A stretch of DNA of 64,000 bases from Paragordius varius. Its lineage: Eukaryota > Nematomorpha. A model generated the notes under the pieces. It worked only from the letters and a program-made list of their open reading frames with translations, made no database searches and was not told the DNA's origin. The DNA lies in assembly GCA_964247055.1 (NCBI GenBank), contig OZ176051.1, positions 496,001 to 560,000 on the forward strand, given 5' to 3'. This document shows, piece by piece, positions 52,297-64,000 of the stretch; position 1 is the first letter of the stretch, and every line of letters begins with the position of its first letter. The position numbers and the translations under genes are program-made.

Positions 52297-55200
52297 ACCA
52301 GTCGCATCAATACACAAGTTAAACTTTGTCCTGAAAAATCGGATATTGGTCACCGGTGAACAAAATTATTATATACATTCTCTTAGTAAGACTACATCAA
52401 AATATAGAGATAGTTTGACAAACTCTTTCATATCCGATTTTTACAACGAGACTTTAAAAATTAATGTATAAAACTAGTCGCATCAATACTCAAGCTAAAC
52501 ATTGTCCTTAAAAATCGGATAATGGTCACCGGTGAAAAAAACTATTTTTTATACATTCTCTTAGTAAGACTACATCAAAATATAGAGATAGTTTGACAAA
52601 CTCTTTCATATCCGATTTTTACAACGATATTTAAAAATTAATGTATAAAACTAGTCGTATCAATAAATCGCATACACACTCAAGTTAAACTTTGTCCTTA
52701 AAAATCGGATATTGGTCACCGGTGAACAAAATTATTTTTTATACATTCTCTTAGTAGGACTACATCAAAATATAGAGATAGTTTGACAAACTCTTTCATA
52801 TCCGATTTTTACAACGATACTTTAAAAATTAATGTGTTAAACTAGTCGCATCAATACTCAAGTTAAACTTTGTCCTTAAAAATCGGATATTGGTCACCGG
52901 TGAACAAAATTATTTTTTATGCATTCTCTTAGTAAGATTACATCAAAATATAGAGATAGTTTGACAAACTCTTTCATAATCAATTTTTATAACGATACTT
53001 TAAAAATTATGGTATTAAACCAGTCGCATCAATACTCAAGTTAAACTTTGTTCTGAAAAATCGGATATTGGTCACCGGTGAACAAAATTAATTTATATAC
53101 ATTCTCTTAGTAAGACTACATCAAAATATAGAGATAGTTTGACAAACTCTTTCATATCCGATTTTTACAACGATACTTTAAAAATTAATGTATAAAACTA
53201 GTCGCATCAATACTCAAGCTAAACATTGTCCTTAAAAATCGGATAATGGTCACCGGTGAAAAAAACTATTTTTTATACATTCTCTTAGTAAGACTACATC
53301 AAAATATAGAGATAGTTTGACAAACTCTTTCATATCCGATTTTTACGACGATATTTAAAAATTAATGTATAAAACTAGTCGTATCAATAAATCGCATACA
53401 CACTCAAGTTAAACTTTGTCCTTAAAAATCGGATATTGGTCACCGGTGAACAAAATTATTTTTTATACATTCTCTTAGTAGGACTACATCAAAATATAGA
53501 GATAGTTTGACAAACTCTTTCATATCCGATTTTTACAACGATACTTTAAAAATTAATGTGTTAAACTAGTCGCATCAATACTCAAGTTAAACTTTGTCCT
53601 TAAAAATCGGATATTGGTCACCGGTGAACAAAATTATTTTTTATGCATTCTCTTAGTAAGATTACATCAAAATATAGAGATAGTTTGACAAACTCTTTCA
53701 TATCCAATTTTTATAACGATACTTTAAAAATTATGGTATTAAACCAGTCGCATCAATACTCAAGTTAAACTTTGTCCTGAAAAATCGGATATTGGTCACC
53801 GGTGAACAAAATTAATTTATATACATTCTCTTAGTAAGACTACATCAAAATATAGAGATAGTTTGACAAACTCTTTCATATCCGATTTTTACAACGATAC
53901 TTTAAAAATTAATGTAAAAAACTAGTCGCATCAATACTCAAGCTAAACATTGTCCTTAAAAATCGGATAATGGTCACCGGTGAAAAAAACTATTTTTTAT
54001 ACATTCTCTTAGTAAGACTACATCAAAATATAGAGATAGTTTGACAAACTCTTTCATATCCGATTTTTACAACGATACTTTAAAAATTAATGTGTTAAAC
54101 TAGTCGCATCAATACTCAAGTTAAACTTTGTCCTTAAAAATCGGATATTGGTCACCGGTGAACAAAATTATTTTTTATGCATTCTCTTAGTAAGACTACA
54201 TCAAAATATAGAGATAGTTTGACAAACTCTTTCATATCCAATTTTTATAACGATACTTTAAAAATTATGGTATTAAACCAGTCGCATCAATACTCAAGCT
54301 AAACATTGTCCTTAAAAATCGGATAATGGTCACCGGTGAAAAAAACTATTTTTTATACATTCTCTTAGTAAGACTACATCAAAATATAGAGATAGTTTGA
54401 CAAACTCTTTCATATCCGATTTTTACGACGATATTTAAAAATTAATGTATAAAACTAGTCGTATCAATAAATCGCATACACACTCAAGTTAAACTTTGTC
54501 CTTAAAAATCGGATATTGGTCACCGGTGAACAAAATTATTTTTTATACATTCTCTTAGTAGGACTACATCAAAATATAGAGATAGTTTGACAAACTCTTT
54601 CATATCCGATTTTTACAACGATACTTTAAAAATTAATGTGTTAAACTAGTCGCATCAATACTCAAGTTAAACTTTGTCCTTAAAAATCGGATATTGGTCA
54701 CCGGTGAACAAAATTATTTTTTATTCTCTTAGTAAGACTACATCAAAATATAGAGATAGTTTGACAAACTCTTTCATATCCGATTTTTACAACGATACTT
54801 TAAAAATTAATGTATAAAACTAGTCGTATCAATAAATCTCATCAATACTCAAGTTAAACTTTGTCCTTAAAAATCGGATAATGATCACCGGTGAACAAAA
54901 TTCTTTTTTATACATTCTCTTAGTAGGACTACATCAAAATATAGAGATAGTTTATCAAACTCTTTCATATCCGATTTTTGCAACGATACTTTAAAAATTA
55001 ATGTATAAAACTAGTCGCATCAATTCTCAAGTTAAACTTTGTCCTTAAAAATCGGATATTAGTCATAGGTGAACAAAATTATTTTTTATACATTCTCTTA
55101 GTAAGACTACATCAAAATATAGAGATAGTTTGACAAACTCTTTCATATCCGATTTTTACAACGATACTTTAAAAATTAATGTATAAAACTAGTCGTATCA

Positions 55201-58200
55201 ATAAATCTCATCAATACTCAAGTTAAACTTTGTCCTTAAAAATCGGATAATGATCACCGGTGAACAAAATTCTTTTTTATACATTCTCTTAGTAGGACTA
55301 CATCAAAATATAGAGATAGTTTATCAAACTCTTTCATATCCGATTTTTGCAACGATACTTTAAAAATTAATGTATAAAACTAGTCGCATCAATACTCAAG
55401 TTAAACTTTGTCCTTAAAAATCGGATATTAGTCATAGGTGAACAAAATTATTTTTTATACATTCTCTTAGTAAGACTACATCAAAATATAGAGATAGTTT
55501 GACAAACTCTTTCATATCCGATTTTTACAACGATACTTTAAAAATTAATGTGTTAAACTAGTCGCATCAATACTCAAGTTAAACTTTGTCCTTAAAAATC
55601 GGATATTGGTCACCGGTGAACAAAATTATTTTTTATACATTCTCTTAGTAAGACTACATCAAAATATAGAGATAGTTTGAAAAACTCTTTCATATCCGAT
55701 TTTTACAACGATACTTTAAAAATTAATGTGTTAAACTAGTCGCATCAATACTCAAGTTAAACTTTGTCCTTAAAAATCGGATATTGGTCACCGGTGAACA
55801 AAATTATTTTTTATACATTCTCTTAGTAAGACTACATCAAAATATAGAGATAGTTTGACAAACTCTTTCATATCCGATTTTTACATTGATACTTTAAAAA
55901 TTATGGTATTAAACCAGTCGCATCAATACTCAAGTTAAACTTTGTCCTTAAAAATCGGATATTGGTCACCGGTGAACAAAATTATTTTTTATACATTCTC
56001 TTAGCAAGACTACATCAAAATATAGAGATAGTTAGACAAACTCTTTCATATCCGATTTTTACAACGATACTTTAAAAATTATGGTATTAAACCAGTCGCA
56101 TCAATACTCAAGTTAAACTTTGTCCTTAAAAATCGGATATTGGTCACCGGTGAACAAAATTATTTTTTATTCTCTTAGTAAGACTACATCAAAATATAGA
56201 GATAGTTTGACAAACTCTTTCATATATGATTTTTACACTGATACTTTAAAAATTAATGTATAAAACTAGTCGCATCAATACTCAAGTTAAACTTTGTCCT
56301 TAAAAATCGAATATTGGTCACCGGTGAACAAAATTATTTTTTATACATTCTCTTAGTAGGACTACATCAAAATATAGAGATAGTTTGGCAAACTCTTTCA
56401 TATCCGATTTTTACAACGATACTTTAAAAATTAATGTATAAAACTAGTCGCATCAATACTCAAGTTAAACTTTGTCCTTAAAAATCGAATATTGGTCACC
56501 GGTGAACAAAATTATTTTTTATACATTCTCTTAGTAGGATTACATCAAAATATATAGATAGTTTGGCAAACTCTTTCATATCCGATTTTTACAACGATAC
56601 TTTAAAAATTAATGTATAAAACTAGTCGCATCAATACTCAAGTTAAACTTTGTCCTTAAAAATCAGATATTGCTCACCGGTGAACAAAATTATTTTTTAT
56701 ACATTATCTTAGTAAGACTTCATCAAAATATAGAGATAGTTTGACAAACTCTTTCATATCCGATTTTTACAACGATACTTTAAAAATTAATGTATAAAAC
56801 TAGTCGTATCAATAAATCGCATCAATACTCAAGTTAAACTTTGTCCTTAAAAATCGGATATTAGTCATAGGTGAACAAAATTATTTTTTATACATTCTCT
56901 TAGTAAGACTACATCAAAATATAGAGATAGTTTGACAAACTCTTTCATATCCGATTTTTACAACGATACTTTAAAAATTAATGTGTTAAACTAGTCGCAT
57001 CAATACTCAAGTTAAACTTTGTCCTTAAAAATCGGATATTGGTCACCGGTGAACAAAATTATTTTTTATACATTCTCTTAGTAAGACTACATCAAAATAT
57101 AGAGATAGTTTGAAAAACTCTTTCATATCCGATTTTTACAACGATACTTTAAAAATTAATGTGTTAAACTAGTCGCATCAATACTCAAGTTAAACTTTGT
57201 CCTTAAAAATCGGATATTAGTCATAGGTGAACAAAATTATTTTTTATACATTCTCTTAGTAAGACTACATCAAAATATAGAGATAGTTTGACAAACTCTT
57301 TCATATCCGATTTTTACAACGATACTTTAAAAATTAATGTATAAAACTAGTCGCATCAATACTCAAGTTAAACTTTGTCCTTAAAAATCGAATATTGGTC
57401 ACCGGTGAACAAAATTATTTTTTATACATTCTCTTAGTAAGACTACAAAAATATAGAGATAGTTTGACAAACTCTTTCATATCCGATTTTTACAACGATA
57501 CTTTAAAAATTAATGTGTTAAACTAGTCGCATCAATACTCAAGTTAAACTTTGTCCTTAAAAATCGGATATTGGTCACCGGTGAACAAAATTATTTTTTA
57601 TACATTCTCTTAGTAAGACTACATCAAAATATAGAGATAGTTTGACAAACTCTTTCATATCCGATTTTTACAACGATACTTTAAAAATTATGGTATTAAA
57701 CCAGTCTCATCAATACTCAAGTTAAACTTTGTCCTTAAAAATCGGATATTGGTCACCGGTGAACAAAATTATTTTTTATACATTCTCTTAGTAAGACTAC
57801 ATCAAAATATAGAAATAGTTTGACAAATTCTTTCATATCCGATTTTTACAACGATACTTTAAAAATTAATGTATTAAACTAGTCGCATCAATACTCAACT
57901 TAAACTTTGTCCTTAAAAATCGGATATTGGTCACCGGTGAACAAAATTATTTTTTATACATTCTCTTAGCAAGACTACATCAAAATATAGAGATAGTTTG
58001 ACAAACTTTTTCATATCCGATTTTTACAACGATACTTTAAAAATTAATGTATAAAACTAGTCGTATCAATAAATCGCATCAATACTCAAGTTAAACTTTG
58101 TCCTTAAAAATCGGATATTGATCACCGGTGAACAAAATTATTTTTTATACGTTCTCTTAGTAGGACTACATCAAAATATAGAGATAGTTTGGCAAACTCT

Positions 58201-58939
58201 TTCATATCAGATTTATACAACGATACTTTAAAAATTAATGTATAAAACTAGTCGCATCAATACTCAAGTTAAACTTTGTCCTTAAAAATCGAATATTGGT
58301 AACCGGTGAACAAAATTATTTTGTATACGTTCTCTTAGTAGGACTACATCAAAATATAGAGATAGTTTGGCAAACTCTTTCATATCCGATTTTTACAACG
58401 ATACTTTAAAAATTAATGTATAAAACTAGTCGCATCAATACTCAAGTTAAACTTTGTCCTTAAAAATCGAATATTGGTCACCGGTGAACAAAATTATTTT
58501 TTATACATTCTCTTAGTAAGACTACATCAAAATATAGAGATAGTTTGACAAACTCTTTCATATCCGATTTTTACAACGATACTTTAAAAATTATGGTATT
58601 AAACCAGTCGCATCAATACTCAAGTTAAACTTTGTCCTTAAAAATCGGATATTGGTCACCGGTGAACAAAATTATTTTTTATACATTCTCTTAGTAAGAC
58701 TACATCAAAATATAGAAATAGTTTGACAAATTCTTTCATATCCGATTCTTACAACGATACTTTAAAAATTAATGTATTAAACTAGTCGCATCAATACTCA
58801 ACTTAAACTTTGTCCTTAAAAATCGGATATTGGTCACCGGTGAACAAAATTATTTTTTATACATTCTCTTAGCAAGACTACATCAAAGTATAGAGATAGT
58901 TTGACAAACTTTTTCATATCCGATTTTTACAACGATACT

Positions 58940-60003
58940 TTAAAAATTAATGTATTAAACTAGTCGCATCAATACTCAACTTAAACTTTGTCCTTAAAAA
59001 TCGGATATTGGTCACCGGTGAACAAAATTATTTTTTATACATTCTCTTAGCAAGACTACATCAAAATATAGAGATAGTTTGACAAACTCTTTCATATCCG
59101 ATTTTTACAACGATACTTTAAAAATTAATGTGTTAAACTAGTCGCATCAATACTCAAGTTAAACTTTGTCCTTATCGGATATTGGTCACCGGTGAACAAA
59201 ATTATTTTTTATACATTCTCTTAGTAAGACTACATCAAAATATAGAGATAGTTTGACAAACTCTTTCATATCCGATTTTTACAACGATACTTTAAAAATT
59301 ATGGCATTAAACCAGTCTCATCAATACTCAAGTTAAACTTTGTCCTTAAAAATCGGATATTGGTCACCGGAGAACAAAATTATTTTTTATACATTCTCTT
59401 AGTAAGACCACATCAAAATATAGAAATAGTTTGACAAATTCTTTCATATCCGATTTTTACAACGATACTTTAAAAATTAATGTATTAAACTAGTCGCATC
59501 AATACTCAACTTAAACTTTGTCCGTAAAAATCGGATATTGGTCACCGGTGAACAAAATTATTTTTTATACATTCTCTTAGCAAGACTACATCAAAATATA
59601 GAGATAGTTTGACAAACTTTTTCATATCCGATTTTTACAACGATACTTTAAAAATTAATGTGTTAAACTAGTCGCCTCAATACTCAAGTTAAACTTTGTC
59701 CTTAAAAATCGGATATTGGTCACCGGTGAACAAAATAATTTTTTATACATTCTCTTAGTAAGACTACATCAAAATATAGCGATAGCTTGACAAACTCTTT
59801 CATATCCGATTTTTACAACGATACTTTAAAAATTATGGTATTAAACCAGTCGCATCAATACTCAAGTTAAACTTTGTCCTTAAAAATCGGATATTGGTCA
59901 CCGGTGAACAAAACAATTTTTTATACATTCTCTTAGTAAGACTACATCAAAATATAGAAATAGTTTGACATACTCTTTCATATCCGATTTTTACAACGAT
60001 ACT
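58940..60003. repeat. 1,064-bp higher-order repeat (6 monomers), copy 1
   Basis: Four markers share an offset of exactly 1,064: the 4-bp deletion CTTATCGG at 59,171 and 60,235, CCGTAAAA at 59,522 and 60,586, TATAGCG at 59,775 and 60,839, and GACATACTC at 59,967 and 61,031. The length equals six 178-bp monomers minus the 4-bp deletion. Ends are approximate. Confidence 0.8.
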
Positions 60004-61067
60004 TTAAAAATTAATGTATTAAACTAGTCGCATCAATACTCAACTTAAACTTTGTCCTTAAAAATCGGATATTGGTCACCGGTGAACAAAATTATTTTTT
60101 ATACATTCTCTTAGCAAGACTACATCAAAATATAGAGATAGTTTGACAAACTCTTTCATATCCGATTTTTACAACGATACTTTAAAAATTAATGTGTTAA
60201 ACTAGTCGCATCAATACTCAAGTTAAACTTTGTCCTTATCGGATATTGGTCACCGGTGAACAAAATTATTTTTTATACATTCTCTTAGTAAGACTACATC
60301 GAAATATAGAGATAGTTTGACAAACTCTTTCATATCCGATTTTTACAACGATACTTTAAAAATTATGGCATTAAACCAGTCTCATCAATACTCAAGTTAA
60401 ACTTTGTCCTTAAAAATCGGATATTGGTCACCGGTGAACAAAATTATTTTTTATACATTCTCTTAGTAAGACTACATCAAAATATAGAAATAGTTTGACA
60501 AATTCTTTCATATCCGATTTTTACAACGATACTTTAAAAATTAATGTATTAAACTAGTCGCATCAATACTCAACTTAAACTTTGTCCGTAAAAATCGGAT
60601 ATTGGTCACCGGTGAACAAAATTATTTTTTATACATTCTCTTAGCAAGACTACATCAAAATATAGAGATAGTTTGACAAACTTTTTCATATCCGATTTTT
60701 ACAACGATACTTTAAAAATTAATGTGTTAAACTAGTCGCCTCAATACTCAAGTTAAACTTTGTCCTTAAAAATCGGATATTGGTCACCGGTGAACAAAAT
60801 AATTTTTTATACATTCTCTTAGTAAGACTACATCAAAATATAGCGATAGCTTGACAAACTCTTTCATATCCGATTTTTACAACGATACTTTAAAAATTAT
60901 GGTATTAAACCAGTCGCATCAATACTCAAGTTAAACTTTGTCCTTAAAAATCGGATATTGGTCACCGGTGAACAAAACAATTTTTTATACATTCTCTTAG
61001 TAAGACTACATCAAAATATAGAAATAGTTTGACATACTCTTTCATATCCGATTTTTACAACGATACT
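60004..61067. repeat. 1,064-bp higher-order repeat (6 monomers), copy 2
   Basis: Directly follows copy 1 with the same markers. The two part ways just after the GACATACTC mark: copy 1 continues TTAATGTATTAAAC and this one TTATGGTATTAAAC. TATAGCGATAGC appears once more near 63,900, at the window edge. Confidence 0.8.
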
Positions 61068-62368
61068 TTAAAAATTATGGTATTAAACTAGTCGCATCAA
61101 TACTCAACTTAAACTTTGTCCTTAAAAATCGGATATTGGTCACCGGTGAACAAAATTATTTTTTATACATTCTCTTAGTAAGACTACATCAAAATATAGA
61201 AATAGTTTGACAAATTCTTTCATATCCGATTTTTACAACGATACTTTAAAAATTAATGAATTAAACTAGTCGCATCAATACTCAACTTAAACTTTGTCCG
61301 TAAAAATCGGATATTGGTCACCGGTGAACAAAATTATTTTTTATACATTCTCTTAGTAAGACTACATCAAAATATAGAAATAGTTTGACAAACTCTTTCA
61401 TATCCGATTTTTACAACGATACTTTAAAAATTAATGTGTTAAACTAGTCGCATCAATACTCAAGTTAAACTTTGTCCTTAAAAATCGGATATTGGTCACC
61501 GGTGAACAAAATTATTTTTTATACATTCTCTTAGTAAGACTACATCAAAATATAGAGATAGTTTGACAAACTCTTTCATATCCGATTTTTACAACGATAC
61601 TTTAAAAATTATGGTATTAAACCAGTCGCATCAATACTCAAGTTAAACTTTGTCCTTAAAAATTGAATATTGGTCACCGGTGAACAAAATTATTTTTTAT
61701 ACATTCTCTTAGTAAGACTACATCAAAATATAGAAATAGTTTGACAAATTCTTTCATATCCGATTTTTACAACGATACTTTAAAAATTAATGTATTAAAC
61801 TAGTCGCATCAATACTCAACTTAAACTTTGTCCGTAAAAATCGGATATTGGTCACCGGTGAACAAAATTATTTTTTATACATTCTCTTAGTAAGACTACA
61901 TCAAAATATAGAAATAGTTTGACAAACTCTTTCATATCCGATTTTTACAACGATACTTTAAAAATTAAAGTGTTAAACTAGTCGCATCAATACTCAAGTT
62001 AAACTTTGTCCTTAAAAATCGGATATTGGTCACCGGTGAACAAAATTATTTTTTATACATTCTCTTAGTAAGACTACATCAAAATATAGAGATAGTTTGA
62101 CAAACTCTTTCATATCCGATTTTTACAACGATACTTTAAAAATTATGGTATTAAACCAGTCGCATCAATACTCAAGTTAAACTTTGTCCTTAAAAATTGA
62201 ATATTGGTCACCGGTGAACAAAATTATTTTTTATACATTCTCTTAGTAAGACTACATCAAAATATAGAGATAGTTTGGCAAACTCTTTCATATCCGATTT
62301 TTACAACGATACTTTAAAAATTAATGTATAAAACTAGTCGCATCCATACTCAAGTTAAACTTTGTCCT

Positions 62369-64000
62369 TAAATCGGATATTGGTCACCGGTGAACAAAAT
62401 TATTTTTTATACATTCTCTTAGTAAGACTACATCAAAATATAGAGATAGTTTGACAAACTCTTTCATATCCAATTTTTACAACGATACTTTAAAAATTAT
62501 GGTATTAAACCAGTCGCATCAATACTCAAGCTAAACATTGTCCTTAAAAATCGGATATTGGTCACCGGTGAACAAAACTATTTTTTATACATTCTCTTAG
62601 TAAGACTACATCAAAATATAGAGATAGTTTGACAAACTCTTTCATATCCGATTTTTACAACGATATTTAAAAATTAATGTATAAAACTAGTCGTATCAAT
62701 AAATCGCATACACACTCAAGTTAAACTTTGTCCTTAAAAATCGCATATTGGTCACCGATGAACAAAATTTTTTTTTATACATTTTCTTAGTAAGACTACA
62801 TCAAAATATAGAGATAGTTTGACAAACTCTTTCATATCCGATTTTTACAACGATACTTTAAAAATTAATGTATTAAACTAGTCGCATCAATACTCAAGCT
62901 AAAACTTTGTCCTTAAAAATCGGATATTGGTCACCGGTGAACAAAATTATTTTTTATACATTCTCTTAGTAAGACTACATCAAAATATAGAGATAGTTTG
63001 ACAAACTCTTTCATATCCGATTTTTACAACGATACTTTAAAAATTAATGTATAAAACTAGTCGTATCAATAAATCGCATCAATACTCAAGTTAAACTTTG
63101 TCCTTAAAAATCGGATATTGGTCACCGGTGAACAAAATTATTTTTTATACATTCTCTTAGTAAGACTACATCAAAATATAGAGATAGTTTGACAAACTCT
63201 TTCATATCCGATTTTTACAACGATACTTTAAAAATTATGGTATTAAACCAGTCGCATCAATACTCAAGTTAAACTTTGTCCTTAAAAATTGAATATTGGT
63301 CACCGGTGAACAAAATTATTTTTTATACATTCTCTTAGTAAGACTACATCAAAATATAGAGATAGTTTGGCAAACTCTTTCATATCCGATTTTTACAACG
63401 ATACTTTAAAAGTTAATGTATAAAACTAGTCGCATCCATACTCAAGTTAAACTTTGTCCTTAAATCGGATATTGGTCACCGGTGAACAAAATTATTTTTT
63501 ATACATTCTCTTAGTAAGACTACATCAAAATATAGAGATAGTTTGACAAACTCTTTCATATCCAATTTTTACAACGATATTTAAAAATTAATGTATAAAA
63601 CTAGTCGTATCAATAAATCGCATACACACTCAAGTTAAACTTTGTCCTTAAAAATCGCATATTGGTCACCGATGAACAAAATTTTTTTTTATACATTTTC
63701 TTAGTAAGACTACATCAAAATATAGAGATAGTTTGACAAACTCTTTCATATCAGATTTTTACAACGATACTTTAAAAATTAATGTGTTAAACTAGTCGCA
63801 TCAATACTCAAGTTAAACTTTGTCCTTAAAAATCGGATATTGGTCACCGGTGAACAAAATAATTTTTTATACATTCTCTTAGTAAGACTACATCAAAATA
63901 TAGCGATAGCTTGACAAACTCTTTCATATCCGATTTTTACAACGATACTTTAAAAATTAATGTGTTAAACTAGTCGCATCAATACTCAAGTTAAACTTTG
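62369..64000. repeat. Terminal duplicated block of the 178-bp array
   Basis: The short form CCTTAAATCGG occurs at 62,369 and 63,461 (1,092 apart), and TCGCATATTGG with TCACCGATGAAC at 62,741 and 63,655 (914 apart). The two distances differ by exactly 178, so the second copy lacks one whole monomer. The array continues past the window end in mid-monomer. Confidence 0.8.

Larger units (their letters stand above)
29998..64000. repeat. 178-bp satellite, tandem array of roughly 190 monomers
   Basis: Head-to-tail monomers, all in one orientation. Measured starts at 29,998, 30,176, 30,354, 30,532 and 30,710 are exactly 178 bp apart. Length variants seen are 176 bp (CGATACTTTAA shortened to CGATATTTAA) and 191-192 bp (13-bp insertion). 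Each monomer has T-rich and A-rich tracts, five CpG sites in the consensus, a 14-bp inverted repeat and a central TCACCGGTGA. There are no open frames of note, no transposon and no orientation switch. The length is nucleosome-scale, like several known centromere satellites such as human alpha satellite (171 bp) and Arabidopsis CEN178, but the sequence does not resemble those. A centromeric role is inference. The array runs off the right edge. Confidence 0.97.
54740..64000. repeat. Right part of the 178-bp array with a different monomer mix
   Basis: From about 54.7 kb the GCATTCTC/GATTAC class is no longer seen (last near 54,179). Other variants take over: TCATAGGTGA, TCGAATATT, TTGAATATT, ACTCAACTTAAAC, TTAGCAAGAC, TCCGTAAAA and TATAGCGATAGC. 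ATGGTATTAAACC monomer ends are here joined to CCGATTTTTAC, a combination rare on the left. Isolated substitutions and small indels also look more frequent. Local periods include 369 bp (55,061/55,430), 534 and 712 bp (TCCGTAAAA at 60,586, 61,298 and 61,832). Monomer spacing and orientation continue unbroken from the left part. Confidence 0.8.

Noticed and set aside
29998..64000. CRISPR array
   Set aside because: Repeats are 178-bp monomers with no unique spacers, arranged head to tail in higher-order units. No cas-like genes exist in the window, and the DNA is eukaryotic.
29998..64000. Identity with Arabidopsis CEN178 because of the 178-bp length
   Set aside because: The monomer sequence (ACTAGTCGCATC start, TCACCGGTGA centre) does not resemble what I know of CEN178; only the length agrees.
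29998..64000. Small ORFs within the 178-bp monomers
   Set aside because: Stops occur in all frames within about one monomer, no frame stays open across monomer borders, and indels of 2, 3, 4 and 13 bp are tolerated without regard to frame.

Overview
No protein-coding gene is supportable anywhere in this 64-kb window. It consists of two satellite DNAs that meet at about 29,998, plus one short interspersed element (SINE) present twice. The SINE, with an internal RNA polymerase III promoter, and the higher-order satellite structure show that this is eukaryotic nuclear DNA. It looks like centromeric or pericentromeric heterochromatin from a long-read assembly. The organism cannot be named from the sequence: I recognise neither satellite nor the SINE. 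An animal, perhaps an invertebrate, is only a guess.

Left region, 1-29,997: a (TTTTA)n pentanucleotide satellite that is almost pure A/T and very T-rich on the + strand. It is punctuated by a motif, TATATAAATATAGTTATA, about every 160 bp in the part I counted. Rare variant units (TTTGA, TTTCA, TTTTCA, TTCTA, TTACTTAA, TTATTCAA followed by a T run) recur in fixed order. They therefore mark composite units of about 200 bp, which are nested in larger duplications with offsets of about 0.4, 1.0, 1.3-1.6, 2.06, 2.8 and 11.6 kb. The 11.6-kb duplication carries a 200-bp tRNA-derived SINE at 2,375-2,574 and 13,994-14,193. The two copies are identical, each is flanked by the same 22-bp direct repeat, and empty-site paralogues lie close by.

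Junction, about 29,818-29,997: the pentanucleotide array degrades over roughly 180 bp and then stops abruptly.

Right region, 29,998-64,000: a head-to-tail tandem array of roughly 190 monomers of 178 bp, all in one orientation and running off the window edge. Each consensus monomer holds a perfect 14-bp inverted repeat with an 85-nt spacer, a 10-bp palindrome TCACCGGTGA and five CpG sites. A subclass has a 13-bp tandem duplication (191 bp). Between about 30 and 54.7 kb, monomer classes alternate in higher-order repeats: an 8-mer of 1,436 bp, an 11-mer of about 1,980 bp and a 6-mer. From about 54.7 kb to the end the monomer mix changes, the GCATTCTC class disappears, and shorter local periods appear (369, 534, 712 and 1,064 bp).

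There are no genes to work together. What the window records is satellite turnover: unequal exchange or amplification at several scales, with the SINE and private point variants as tracers. A centromeric role for the 178-bp array is an inference from its length, higher-order structure and dyad symmetry; nothing in the sequence proves it.
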